Shown here piece by piece: positions 1 through 8,282 of a DNA stretch of 54,724 bases. The position numbers were made by a program, and so were the translations under genes. The notes below the pieces were generated by a model. It saw nothing but the letters and a program-made list of their open reading frames with translations, was not told the origin of the DNA and made no database searches. The DNA is from Paenibacillus forsythiae T98. Its GTDB lineage: Bacteria; Bacillota; Bacilli; Paenibacillales; Paenibacillaceae. The stretch's first letter is position 1; each line of letters starts with the position of its first letter. The stretch is taken from NCBI RefSeq assembly GCF_000520735.1, contig NZ_ASSC01000142.1, forward strand, positions 1 through 54,724, read 5' to 3'.

Positions 1-78
1 GAGGCTTGTTAGGTGAGATGTAATCAGGTTTAAACCGGATGGTTATGGAAAAAATAGAAGTACCAACAAAGGAGAGAT

Positions 79-1185
79 GTGAGAGCAAGCGTGCAGCCCA
101 GTGATAAAATATCCGGTTATCAGATCAGTCTGCTTTTTTTCACCTTTATCGTTTCCACCCTGATCCTGTCCGTTCCAGGAATCATGGTGGCCTTCGCCAA
201 GCAAAATGCCTGGCTGTCGATTCTTCCGGCTTCATTAACCGGACTCGTGAATATTTATGTGCTAACGACGCTGTCCAAGCGCTACCCTGGCCGCTCCATC
301 ATGCAGTATTTGACTGCCATTTGCGGGAAATGGGCGGGCAAGGCGGTAGGGGCGTTCTTTACTTACTATTTGTTTTTCTTTATTTCCAGCACCGTGAACG
401 AACATGCGCGATTTCTGAACAATGTTCTCCTGATGAATACGCCTTCTCTCGTACTTATAATCACGCTGCTGTTATTATGCGGGTTCGCCGTGCTGGCCGG
501 GGTCGAGACAATCGGCAGGTGCAATGAAGTTATTGTGCTCATCATCGTCATGATGCTCATTCCCATCTTTGTGTTCTCCATCCGAGACGGTGATTTTGCA
601 AGATTGTCGCCCGTGCTCGCAGAGGGGCTTGTTCCGGTCATCAAAGGCGCGATTGTTCCGTCCGCCTGGATGAGCCAATTCTTCTTTCTGGGATGGTTCC
701 TCCCGCACCTGAACGAGAAGCCGCAGCAGATCCGCAAGAAGCTGCTCGCGGCGCTAATCGGCATTGTCGTGTTGATCATGGCCATTGATGCGCTGACCAT
801 CATGATGTTCGGTCCGATCACCCCGCGGATGAACTTCGCTTTCCTGAATGTCATCAAGTATACCGGGATTATCGGGCCTTTGGAGAGACTGGAAGCCATC
901 GCCATAATGATCTGGATTCTCGGTATTTTCATTAAGGTGTCCATGCTGCTGTATATGTTCTGCATAAGCGCAGCCCAGCTGCTGGGCACGAATAACCACC
1001 GCAGAACCATCGTTCCAATTACGTTGTTATCCATCGTCGGGTCCGTCTGGATTTTCAAAAATGCCGCAGAATTTCAAGGCTGGATTACGTATACTTATCC
1101 GATTCTGGCTCTCTTTACGCAAAGCTTCCTTCCTCTCCTGCTGCTTGCGATTGACACGATCAAAGCCAGGCTTCTCAGCCATTAA
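79..1185 (+). CDS. gerKB: Spore germination permease, GerAB/GerKB family
   Basis: The 368-residue protein is almost wholly hydrophobic, with about ten membrane segments, the length and layout of the GerAB family (amino-acid/polyamine permease superfamily), the nutrient-binding subunit of the inner-membrane germinant receptor of spores. The GTG start follows AAAGGAGAG at the right distance; an ATG two bases upstream is out of frame. The gene converges on the gerKA-gerKC group and its stop overlaps the stop of the small gene 1182-1415 by three bases. In most Bacillales A, B and C subunits lie in one operon, so the opposite orientation here is a rearrangement. The family is certain; the germinant cannot be read from the sequence. 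Confidence 0.9.
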   Translation: MRASVQPSDKISGYQISLLFFTFIVSTLILSVPGIMVAFAKQNAWLSILPASLTGLVNIYVLTTLSKRYPGRSIMQYLTAICGKWAGKAVGAFFTYYLFFFISSTVNEHARFLNNVLLMNTPSLVLIITLLLLCGFAVLAGVETIGRCNEVIVLIIVMMLIPIFVFSIRDGDFARLSPVLAEGLVPVIKGAIVPSAWMSQFFFLGWFLPHLNEKPQQIRKKLLAALIGIVVLIMAIDALTIMMFGPITPRMNFAFLNVIKYTGIIGPLERLEAIAIMIWILGIFIKVSMLLYMFCISAAQLLGTNNHRRTIVPITLLSIVGSVWIFKNAAEFQGWITYTYPILALFTQSFLPLLLLAIDTIKARLLSH

Positions 1186-1415
1186 CGGGACAGAATCGAC
1201 TTCCCGAAAGCTTCAAATACGAGCCGGTAGGGCAGAATAAAGGTCGGCACATTCACACCCGCAATCAGAAGCGCGCCAGCGGCGGCGGAGACGGTCATGG
1301 ATAGCAGATAGATCCAGGCTTCCCGTTTCTCGTTCCGGCTCCATAACCGGCGGATCTGGATGAAAGTGAACGTGCCGAGACACAGGATATATACCGCTGG
1401 CAGAAACAATGTCAC
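1182..1415 (-). CDS. Small membrane protein of the germination operon
   Basis: A 77-residue protein with two probable membrane helices (about residues 1-20 and 37-60) separated by a charged stretch rich in Arg, Lys and Glu. The GTG start overlaps the gerKC stop (GTGA) and is preceded by AAGGAGA, so it is translationally coupled as the third gene of the gerKA-gerKC operon. Small two-helix proteins are known as a D subunit in some Ger operons (GerD-like modulators of receptor function); equivalence here is inferred from position and topology only. The gene ends on top of the convergent gerKB stop. Confidence 0.6.
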   Translation of the reverse strand: MTLFLPAVYILCLGTFTFIQIRRLWSRNEKREAWIYLLSMTVSAAAGALLIAGVNVPTFILPYRLVFEAFGKSILSR

Positions 1416-2593
1416 TTCACGATCTCCTTGTCTTTCAATTGTAATGAAGGGCCGGTTTCTCCGGTATTGTCGATGGTGAGATTCACTGTGACGGACATAT
1501 CAGCCTGTGCAAAATACCGGTCCCACTGCTTCTGCACGGCCCGCCATTTCTTCGGGTTATCCCTTTGTAATTGCTGGCCGAAGCCGACAATATCCGCCTG
1601 ATATTCTTTTTGAATTTTGTGCAGGAATTCCTCCATATTGTGAATGGCCTGTTGTTCAAGCGCCCTTTTCACTATTCTGAGGTTGTTCGAGTCGCTTACG
1701 TCGAGCGGGGAATCACTCTCCACCAATTCTCCTTTTCCTTTGAGATGAATATGAAATTTGAGGGAATCCTTTTTCGAGTCGCTCCTGATTTTCACTTTAC
1801 TGGAGGTGATGGTAAAAGACGTATCCCCCATGCCATCAGGAAGCTCGGCTACGATATGATCCGCATTTTTATTCTTCTTGAACCAAAGAAATTCATGCGT
1901 TTCCGCATTATTCAAAAAACCGGTCAATTTCAACGATTTGAAAATGGCTGTCCCGGTTATACGAAACAGCGGACGCTCACCTTGTTGTCCCGAACGGCGG
2001 TAAACGGCCGGCTCCAGAACACCGGTTGTCGGGCTCATTCCTTCGCTCGCCGATGCAACCATAAAATCGCGCAGCGTAGCGACCGTTCCTTCTCCCCGCA
2101 GCATCTCCATTTCCTTCAACGCTTCCGAAGGGACAAGCTCGTAAGGGTATTCAACCTGGAGGAGATCCCCGGCTTTTTTTCCCTTGACGACCAGAATGTA
2201 GGCCTTGAGCCGGTTTCGCGGATTACGGGTGAAGGTATCCAATATCCCGTCTAGACCTTTACGGGCTAGAGCTTCCCCAACCAGAATCACGCTGCGGTGT
2301 GAAAAAAATAACGTTCTGGACATTTTTTGCTGAAGCTTCTGGTCAATTTCCAACCCGTTCCTGCCAACCTCCGAAATCAGAAAAAAGCGTTCCGTTTCCT
2401 TCGATGCCCCGGTCGTTTGCGAGGAGGGCGAAGGAACGGCGACCTGAATGGTTGCCAGGATTTGTCCGTCTTCCGCCAGGTCGATTGCAGTTGCCATAAC
2501 CAGACCGATATCGTTAATTTCTTTCCGGTCCCAGCAGCCGGTAAGGGTCAGCAGAAGCAAAAATACCATAGAGACCCGCATCATCCGCTTCAA
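1412..2593 (-). CDS. gerKC: Spore germination lipoprotein, GerAC/GerKC family
   Basis: A lipoprotein of 393 residues, the C subunit of the germinant receptor, anchored on the outer face of the inner spore membrane. A hydrophobic signal ends in the lipobox LTGC followed by WD, the classical start of mature GerAC proteins. I chose the TTG at 2593: it lies one base after the gerKA stop and eight bases after GGAGG, while the longer reading frame starting at 2692 has no ribosome binding site and would overlap gerKA by about 100 bases. Middle and C-terminal parts follow the three-domain GerAC pattern and end in lysine- and glutamate-rich sequence. Second gene of the operon. Confidence 0.9.
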   Translation of the reverse strand: MKRMMRVSMVFLLLLTLTGCWDRKEINDIGLVMATAIDLAEDGQILATIQVAVPSPSSQTTGASKETERFFLISEVGRNGLEIDQKLQQKMSRTLFFSHRSVILVGEALARKGLDGILDTFTRNPRNRLKAYILVVKGKKAGDLLQVEYPYELVPSEALKEMEMLRGEGTVATLRDFMVASASEGMSPTTGVLEPAVYRRSGQQGERPLFRITGTAIFKSLKLTGFLNNAETHEFLWFKKNKNADHIVAELPDGMGDTSFTITSSKVKIRSDSKKDSLKFHIHLKGKGELVESDSPLDVSDSNNLRIVKRALEQQAIHNMEEFLHKIQKEYQADIVGFGQQLQRDNPKKWRAVQKQWDRYFAQADMSVTVNLTIDNTGETGPSLQLKDKEIVK

Positions 2594-2594
2594 G

Positions 2595-4130
2595 CTACTC
2601 TCCTCCTTCCTTCCGCGTCGCTTGTACAGTTCGTTCGTAAGAGGGGGCGGACAGGCCGGCATCATATTTTCCCGGTGCCCGAACCCAGACATCCTTCAAG
2701 GCCCGGAGCGAGAAAGGAGCGACCGGTGTAAGATACGGGACACCGAATGATCGGATATGGGTGACATACAGCAGAATGCCCAAAAAACCAAGCGCCAACC
2801 CGTATAATCCCAGCGACCCCGCCAGAAGAATGATCGGAAACCGCAGCAGCCGAACCCCGTTCGCAAAAGTAAACCGCGGAATGAGGAAGGCCGCTATGCC
2901 TGTCGTGGATACAACGATCAGGATGGGCGCCGAAATAATCCCGGCCAGCACGGCTGCCTGCCCGATGACAAGACCGCCGACGATGCTTACCGTCTGGCCT
3001 ATAGCCCTTGGCAGGCGAATGCCGGCCTCCCGCAGCGCTTCGAACATAATTTCCATGATCAAGGCTTCGATCATCACCGGAAAGGGCACCGGCTCCCGGG
3101 CGGAAGCGATACTCAGCAGCAAGCTGGTCGGGATCATTTCCTGATGATACGAGGTCACGGCAACAAAGAAGGAAGGGGCAAATATAGCCACAAATAAAAA
3201 AATAAACCGTATCCATCTCGTAAAAGTGGCTACAGGGTAGTTAAGGTAATAATCTTCGCTTGCCTGCAAACCGGCCCAGAACGTGGTGGGCACGATCATA
3301 ACGAAGGGGGTATTATCGACGAGAATACCGACCCTTCCTTCCAGCAAGCTTCCGGCAACAACGTCCGGCCGCTCCGTGATTTGTACACGGGGAAAAATGG
3401 GGAACGGATCGTCCACGATCAGCTCCTCCAGGGTTCCGGATTCCAGTACGCCGTCAATATGGATGGAAGTGATTTTGCTTCGTACCTGATCCACGACGGA
3501 AGCATCGGCCAGTCCTTCAATATAAGCAATCAGCACCTTCGTTTCCGTCAGCTCGCCTACGTTAAAAGCCTCCATCTTCAGACGCGGGGTCCGAAGATAG
3601 TTGCGCAGCAGCCCAACATTAACGGACTGTCTTTCAATGAAGCCTTCCTTGCTCCCCCGAATGACCTGTTCTGACGATGGCTCCTGGATGGACCTTTGAA
3701 TCGTAACATGGACTGGAAAGCAAACAGCATGATCTTCCCCCTCGGTGAACACGGCCGCGTACCCGCGCAGGACAAGCCGGATTACCTCCGCCCAGCTCTG
3801 CGTAACCACCTTTTGATCAACCGGCATCGCCTCGCCGGTCCACGTTCCCGTTTCAACAGCTTCGCGGTCCGGTTGATCGGCCGCCAGCGGCTTGACGAGC
3901 TGCTCGCTCACCTTTTTCTCATCTGCCAAAGTCTCCAAATAAACAATGAGCTGCCTTAAAGTCCCGTCTGGATAATTCATGCGGCGGCGCACCAAATCCG
4001 AGCACTTTTGAAACGCTTGCTCTACAAAGGCTTCGTTCTGACGGAGATCAGCAGACAGCCTTGCTTCTATGGTGCCTGGATCATCCATCATCGGGGTGCT
4101 GCTTATCCGCTTGCGTCGCCAGATCGTCAT
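2595..4130 (-). CDS. gerKA: Spore germination protein, GerA/GerKA family
   Basis: A 511-residue A subunit of the germinant receptor. The first ~270 residues are a soluble domain containing the family-typical stretch with RPD, EGRVGI and VP; the C-terminal ~220 residues hold about five membrane segments, starting at the aromatic run after DYYLNYP. Length is normal for the family. The ATG at 4130 follows GGAGG with eight bases spacing. First gene of a three-gene operon (gerKA-gerKC-small membrane protein). A sigma-G-like promoter lies about 40 bases upstream, agreeing with forespore expression. Confidence 0.92.
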   Translation of the reverse strand: MTIWRRKRISSTPMMDDPGTIEARLSADLRQNEAFVEQAFQKCSDLVRRRMNYPDGTLRQLIVYLETLADEKKVSEQLVKPLAADQPDREAVETGTWTGEAMPVDQKVVTQSWAEVIRLVLRGYAAVFTEGEDHAVCFPVHVTIQRSIQEPSSEQVIRGSKEGFIERQSVNVGLLRNYLRTPRLKMEAFNVGELTETKVLIAYIEGLADASVVDQVRSKITSIHIDGVLESGTLEELIVDDPFPIFPRVQITERPDVVAGSLLEGRVGILVDNTPFVMIVPTTFWAGLQASEDYYLNYPVATFTRWIRFIFLFVAIFAPSFFVAVTSYHQEMIPTSLLLSIASAREPVPFPVMIEALIMEIMFEALREAGIRLPRAIGQTVSIVGGLVIGQAAVLAGIISAPILIVVSTTGIAAFLIPRFTFANGVRLLRFPIILLAGSLGLYGLALGFLGILLYVTHIRSFGVPYLTPVAPFSLRALKDVWVRAPGKYDAGLSAPSYERTVQATRKEGGE

Positions 4131-4164
4131 CCATCGGACCTCCGTACATAACTTTTACCATGTA

Positions 4165-4194
4165 TAGCATGTGCCGGATTCGCAGCAATTATCC
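4165..4194 (-). promoter_or_regulatory. Candidate sigma-G (forespore) promoter of gerKA operon
   Basis: On the minus strand GGATA (4194-4190) is followed after 18 bases by CATGCTA (4171-4165). The -10 matches the sigma-G/sigma-F pattern CATnnTA exactly; the -35 differs from GHATR at one position. Location about 35 bases upstream of the gerKA start and known sigma-G control of ger operons support it. Confidence 0.5.
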
Positions 4195-4360
4195 AAACTA
4201 ATGGAATACCAGGCATTCTATTAGCTTCTGGACTGCGTATCTTCATATCATTTTTGATATGTATAATATAATAAATATTCATTTTATTTATGTCAGGTTG
4301 TATTGTATCATCGGAATCAGAAATTACTCGAAAATGATTTTTCCAGAAGGAGGAAGAAAC

Positions 4361-5185
4361 ATGAGTTTGATAACGGTAGATCAAGACAAATGTGCGAAGT
4401 GCGGGGTTTGTATAAGCGAGTGTCCGGAACAGGCATTGAAGCTTGGAGACAAGGGTCCGGAAGAAGTGTATCCGCAACAATGCATTGCCTGCGGTCATTG
4501 TGTAGCGGTCTGTCCCAAAGGAGCTATTGACAACAAGAGAACACCGCTCGCCAATCAAGCAAGTTCAAGAAGCCTGCCAAAATTAAGCCCGGAGGAGGCG
4601 GAAAGCTTCCTTCGCTCCAGACGCTCCATCCGGTCCTATAAAGCCGCTCCCGTTCCAAGAGAAAAGCTGATCCAGCTTGTTAATATCGCTCATTATGCGC
4701 CTTCAGGAAGCAATCTGCAAGGCGTCTCCTACAAAATCATAGACAATAAGGATATCATTGACCGGGCTGTCGCAATGACGGTTGAAGGATTGGAAAGAGA
4801 TGAGAGATTCAGCCAGAGACGGGATAACTTTTTCAAGCCTTATCATGAGCAAGGGATCGACACGATTTTACGGGGAGCCCCCGCTCTCGTTCTGGCCATT
4901 GCGGATAAGAATTTCCCAAGAGGCAGAGAAAACTCTATTCTTTCGTTAGCCTATTTGGAGCTGTATGCGCCAACGCTCGGATTAGGTTCATGCTGGGCCG
5001 GAATATTTGAAAATATTGCGCTCCAGGAGCATTCTCCCCTGCTGAAATTATTCAATATTCCTGAAGGGAAGAAAATAACCGGCGCCGTTATGACTGGCTA
5101 CCCCAAGTATCGCTATCCAAGATTCGTGGACAGAAACCCGCTTGACGTTAGTTTTTATGAATCCGGTACGGAGACCATCCACTAG
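4361..5185 (+). CDS. Ferredoxin-domain nitroreductase family protein
   Basis: A 274-residue fusion. Residues ~1-60 are a two-cluster ferredoxin with CAKCGVCISECPE and CIACGHCVAVCPK, each a CxxCxxCxxxCP set binding a 4Fe-4S cluster. The rest is an FMN-dependent nitroreductase domain beginning SRRSIRSYK, with GLGSCWAGIF near the end. Such fusions move electrons from 4Fe-4S clusters to FMN to reduce an unknown substrate. The ATG at 4361 follows AGAAGGAGG; an upstream in-frame start at 4259 has no site and would add unrelated sequence. Monocistronic, divergent from gerKA, convergent with the AraC remnant. Confidence 0.85.
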   Translation: MSLITVDQDKCAKCGVCISECPEQALKLGDKGPEEVYPQQCIACGHCVAVCPKGAIDNKRTPLANQASSRSLPKLSPEEAESFLRSRRSIRSYKAAPVPREKLIQLVNIAHYAPSGSNLQGVSYKIIDNKDIIDRAVAMTVEGLERDERFSQRRDNFFKPYHEQGIDTILRGAPALVLAIADKNFPRGRENSILSLAYLELYAPTLGLGSCWAGIFENIALQEHSPLLKLFNIPEGKKITGAVMTGYPKYRYPRFVDRNPLDVSFYESGTETIH

Positions 5186-5205
5186 TTCAGCTGCCGGGAG
5201 ATACG

Positions 5206-5520
5206 CTACTCCTCTTCCCGTATCTTCTTGTAGTACGCGGCGGGGGACAGCCCGGCATATTTCTTGAATACTTTGCTGAAATAATAGATGTCTCCGAAGC
5301 CGACGAGGTAGGCGATTTCACCGATGCTCAGGTGCGTCGCCTGCAGCAGTTCCTGAGCCTGGTCGATTCTTACCTTGTTGATATAATGGGTGATCGAGTG
5401 GCCGGTCAGCTTGTTGAAGGTCCGGTTCAGGTAGTCGAAATTGCATTCGAACAGGGCTTCGATATCCCGGCTCGTGATTTTGCTCTGATAGTGCGTATCG
5501 CTTTCGTACATCAACAAATC
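5206..5520 (-). pseudogene. AraC-family regulator, DNA-binding domain only (N-terminus lost)
   Basis: About 100 residues form an intact AraC-type double helix-turn-helix domain, including DIEALFECNFDYLNRTF (first HTH) and SIGEIAYLVGFGDIYYFSKVFKKYAG (second HTH). The N-terminal ligand-binding half (~170 residues in full-length relatives) is missing. In-frame upstream sequence meets a TGA at 5523-5521 and then a terminator hairpin, so no sensor domain can be joined on. TTG or ATG starts near 5517-5511 lack a ribosome binding site. Most likely a deletion remnant; production of a bare DNA-binding domain cannot be excluded. Confidence 0.65.
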
Positions 5521-5531
5521 TCAGTAGAACA

Positions 5532-5573
5532 TAAAAAAGGAAGGCTGCGTAATTTTGTACGCTGTGCCTTCCT
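5532..5573 (-). terminator. Rho-independent terminator downstream of DUF1284 gene
   Basis: Arms AGGAAGGC and GCCTTCCT with an inner GCGTA/TACGC pair form a strong hairpin; read on the minus strand it is followed by TTTTTTATG. It ends the transcript of the DUF1284 gene (and perhaps of everything upstream of it) just before the AraC remnant. Confidence 0.75.
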
Positions 5574-5739
5574 GTTGGAGCAGATGCCTGTTCACTGTGA
5601 TGCGCAATGCGCAGGTTTTTGCAATGATTGTGACTGTGGCTTGATGGGAATCAGCCTCCTGAAACGCTCTGATATCAGAGCCCCTGCCCTGCTCATGCTT
5701 TCCGGTCATTTAGCATCCTTAGGCCGATATTACTGGTAT

Positions 5740-6165
5740 TTACGTCTGCGCTTTAACCTCCGGCAGCGGCCGGCCTTCCCTGACCAACTGCACGCCCTCC
5801 TGGCATACCCCGTAGGATTTCCACGGACAGGTTACGCATAAATTCTCGATGTCGGAAGGCTCCACCTGCCGGGCTACGTACCCGCACACCTCCCGCCACT
5901 CTCCCTGATAACCGGGCGCAAGTCCGAGCTTGGTTAATACCGCCTGGTCCAGTTCATGCACAGTTCCATCACAATGATTATCTTGATCCGGCGGATACGC
6001 GCGGCAAATGTCGTCTACTCCTGTGACAATTTCGATCCGGGTATCCGGCTTCGTTCGAAGGGTCTCATAAATCCCCGTCATGTTCACGCAAAAATCCGCG
6101 GAATATCCCATCCCGCGGTATCCCAGCAGGCAGAGCAGATGGTGCCCGCGCAGTCGTATCGTCAT
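5740..6165 (-). CDS. DUF1284 cysteine-rich protein
   Basis: The 141-residue protein starts TIRLRGHHLLCLLGYRGMGY, the hallmark of DUF1284, and carries conserved cysteines in a C-terminal CVTCPWKSYGVCQEG motif plus single Cys in the middle, suggesting metal or iron-sulfur binding. The biochemical function of the family is not known. The ATG at 6165 has the ribosome binding site AAGGGGG, which lies inside the 3-prime arm of a hairpin (6175-6210), so translation may be structurally controlled. It follows the PepSY gene on the same strand at 75 bases. Confidence 0.8.
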   Translation of the reverse strand: MTIRLRGHHLLCLLGYRGMGYSADFCVNMTGIYETLRTKPDTRIEIVTGVDDICRAYPPDQDNHCDGTVHELDQAVLTKLGLAPGYQGEWREVCGYVARQVEPSDIENLCVTCPWKSYGVCQEGVQLVREGRPLPEVKAQT

Positions 6166-6174
6166 TTCAGTCTT

Positions 6175-6210
6175 CCCCCTTATATATTCAGCTTACTGAA
6201 AGTAAGGGGG
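6175..6210 (-). promoter_or_regulatory. Hairpin masking the DUF1284 ribosome binding site
   Basis: CCCCCTTA (6175-6182) pairs with TAAGGGGG (6203-6210) and TTCAG (6187-6191) with CTGAA (6196-6200), giving two stacked perfect stems. On the minus strand the second strong arm contains the AAGGGGG Shine-Dalgarno of the 6165 start. No T-run follows, so it is not a normal terminator. Confidence 0.55.
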
Positions 6211-6239
6211 TTCTACAACCATTAAGGAAGATGAATTAT

Positions 6240-7349
6240 CTACGACGCGTTCAGCTGAACCTCGGCCTGCTGTTTTTTCCGCCGTCTTTTTTTATACTGC
6301 CAGATATAGATACCGGTAAACATCAATATGGAAGGCATCAAACCGACGATGGAATACAAGACTTTGGTGATGATCCCTCCATAAGCGCCGGTGTGCAGAG
6401 GAAATACCCACGTTTGGTAAAAGACGTTATTGATTTTGGGGTCCCATTTTTCCAGCACCTTACCGTTGTACGGGTCCATCCACACCTTCACATTTCCGGT
6501 ATGTCCGGCTCCGGGGTCATAGTAACGGGTTAGACGAATGTCAATGTTCTTCTCCGGTTTGGCAGGCAGAATAATCAGGGTTGCTTTGCTGCTTGGCGTG
6601 GTCTGTTCGGCAAGCCGGACCAGCTCGTCCACAGGGAGCCTGCCTTCGGGCTTAACTTGAACGGCAAGCTTCTGAGCCGGCGGCGTCCAGCCTGTGCCGA
6701 ACCAGCCTAATATCTTCTCGCTAAACGGATAGACGGCGCCGGTAAATGCGATGATTAAGAGTACGGGGATGGAGTATATTCCAATCAGCCGGTGAAGGTC
6801 ATTCTTTTTAACATACGGATTCGTGGCCTTTCTTCGTTTGAAGCCCTGCGCCATGCTTTTGATTCCCGGCCACCACAGGTAAAGACCCGATATGAGAATG
6901 AACGTGAACATGAAGCCGACGATCCCGACAATTTCAAACCCGTGATACTTTTCCAGCAGTAAATTGCGATGAAATACGCTTAGCTTATTGGGAAAGGCGC
7001 TCTCATCCAGCGTTCCGAGTATGTTCCCGGTGGCAGGGTCCATGTATACATACACCCTTTCGCCGTCATTATTGATCCAGAACAGGAACGAGCCATTTGT
7101 AACCGGTTCATCGGGGGTGTAAATTCTCAGAAACTGCGCTTCGGGATATTGGGTCAAAATGGACTTTTGAGCATCCTGATAAGAAATCCGCTCCCCTTGG
7201 GTCACTTTAAACAGCTCCGGATACATGGCTTGGGTGAGCTCATTTTTAAATACGAGAACGGTACCTGTCAAGGAGAGAACGACAATGAACAGCCCGGCCA
7301 ACAAGCTTAGAGTCAGATGAATGTTGAGGATTACTTTTCTAACCTGCAT
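6240..7349 (-). CDS. PepSY-associated TM helix membrane protein
   Basis: A 369-residue protein of the PepSY-TM family (COG3182), with membrane segments at about residues 8-35, 135-160, 180-205 and 325-350 and two extracytoplasmic PepSY domains between them. Members are often linked to iron or siderophore uptake and may act as membrane ferric reductases. The ATG at 7349 (MQVRKV) has AAGGAAGGG five bases upstream; longer starts are unsupported. It lies 16 bases downstream of the hydrolase gene and is probably co-transcribed with it. No iron box was recognised. Confidence 0.8.
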   Translation of the reverse strand: MQVRKVILNIHLTLSLLAGLFIVVLSLTGTVLVFKNELTQAMYPELFKVTQGERISYQDAQKSILTQYPEAQFLRIYTPDEPVTNGSFLFWINNDGERVYVYMDPATGNILGTLDESAFPNKLSVFHRNLLLEKYHGFEIVGIVGFMFTFILISGLYLWWPGIKSMAQGFKRRKATNPYVKKNDLHRLIGIYSIPVLLIIAFTGAVYPFSEKILGWFGTGWTPPAQKLAVQVKPEGRLPVDELVRLAEQTTPSSKATLIILPAKPEKNIDIRLTRYYDPGAGHTGNVKVWMDPYNGKVLEKWDPKINNVFYQTWVFPLHTGAYGGIITKVLYSIVGLMPSILMFTGIYIWQYKKRRRKKQQAEVQLNAS

Positions 7350-7365
7350 ATAATCCCTTCCTTCT

Positions 7366-8205
7366 TCATTTGAGATGGTGGTCATTCGCCTTCAATGTTT
7401 CCGCCAGAAAATCTTTCACAGGAGACAACAGCTTGATACCTTCATGGGCAGCGCCCGGAACTTCATCATACCGGACGCGAATCCCATTCGATGTCCAATT
7501 ATCCCTCAGCGACCGGATTCGTTCCAGCCGCGTATTACCGGCAATTTCAACGCCCGGTAGCCAAAACGGATTATCCTTGCCGCTTGGCAGAATGTTCTTA
7601 TCTTCGCTTCCAATGACCAATTGGACGGGAACACGGCGCAGCTCCTCTATCCGAAGATCCGTGCCGAATTGTTCCTTAAAGTCACGGGTTCCCGTAAACC
7701 AATCCATGGAGGGATCAAGCAGCGTAACGTTGCCCGGTGCGGCAACCGATACCCCCAGCAGCTGGTCAGGATAAAGGTAAAAGAAACGGTGAACAAATTG
7801 TCCGCCGCCGGAAAAGCCGAACAGCAGGAACTTCTGCTCAGAAATTCCATATCGGGCCTTAAACTCTTCAATGATCGCCAATAATACGCGGTCGAAACGA
7901 ATGTCGCGGTATTTAATCATCTTGTAGGAATTCAGCTCTCCCGGTTCTCCGATTCCTGCCGGAAAGAGCGGAGCGAGGACAACGGTGCCAGTGCTGTCGG
8001 CAAAATCCTGGAATGCGTCCCTGTACCGCTGGGCGGAACGGTCCGTCCCGTGAATCACGACGAGCAGCGGGCGCTTCGTTGGACCGGGTTCGGCAGATGG
8101 GCCTGGAATATAGGCGCAGTAAGAAAACCTTTGATCGTCTTGGCATGCGTATAACGAAGTTGCGCCGCTTGCTGGCGTTATCGATGGCTTCCCGTTCAAT
8201 CTCAT
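7366..8205 (-). CDS. Alpha/beta hydrolase, esterase/depolymerase-like
   Basis: A 279-residue cytoplasmic alpha/beta hydrolase resembling the LpqC/PHB-depolymerase group. The nucleophile elbow is GFSGG with Ser132; an HGTD oxyanion segment is at ~52-55, a plausible Asp202 lies in GSEDKN and His254 in AAHEG. The ATG at 8205 follows GGAGGAGGA; the frame is open further upstream but runs into the ABC gene. It lies 77 bases downstream of the last ABC transporter gene on the same strand and could hydrolyse a compound brought in by that transporter, which is inference. Confidence 0.8.
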   Translation of the reverse strand: MRLNGKPSITPASGATSLYACQDDQRFSYCAYIPGPSAEPGPTKRPLLVVIHGTDRSAQRYRDAFQDFADSTGTVVLAPLFPAGIGEPGELNSYKMIKYRDIRFDRVLLAIIEEFKARYGISEQKFLLFGFSGGGQFVHRFFYLYPDQLLGVSVAAPGNVTLLDPSMDWFTGTRDFKEQFGTDLRIEELRRVPVQLVIGSEDKNILPSGKDNPFWLPGVEIAGNTRLERIRSLRDNWTSNGIRVRYDEVPGAAHEGIKLLSPVKDFLAETLKANDHHLK

Positions 8206-8282
8206 GGCCTGTCCTCCTCCACTTACGTTGATGTCGTCCGGCGATATACTCCGGCCCAGGCTTGTCCGCCTCACTTTCGCAT

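Noticed and set aside
5521-5709. In-frame open stretch upstream of the AraC remnant as its N-terminal half
   Set aside because: It contains the terminator hairpin, shows no cupin-like sequence and is separated by a TGA.
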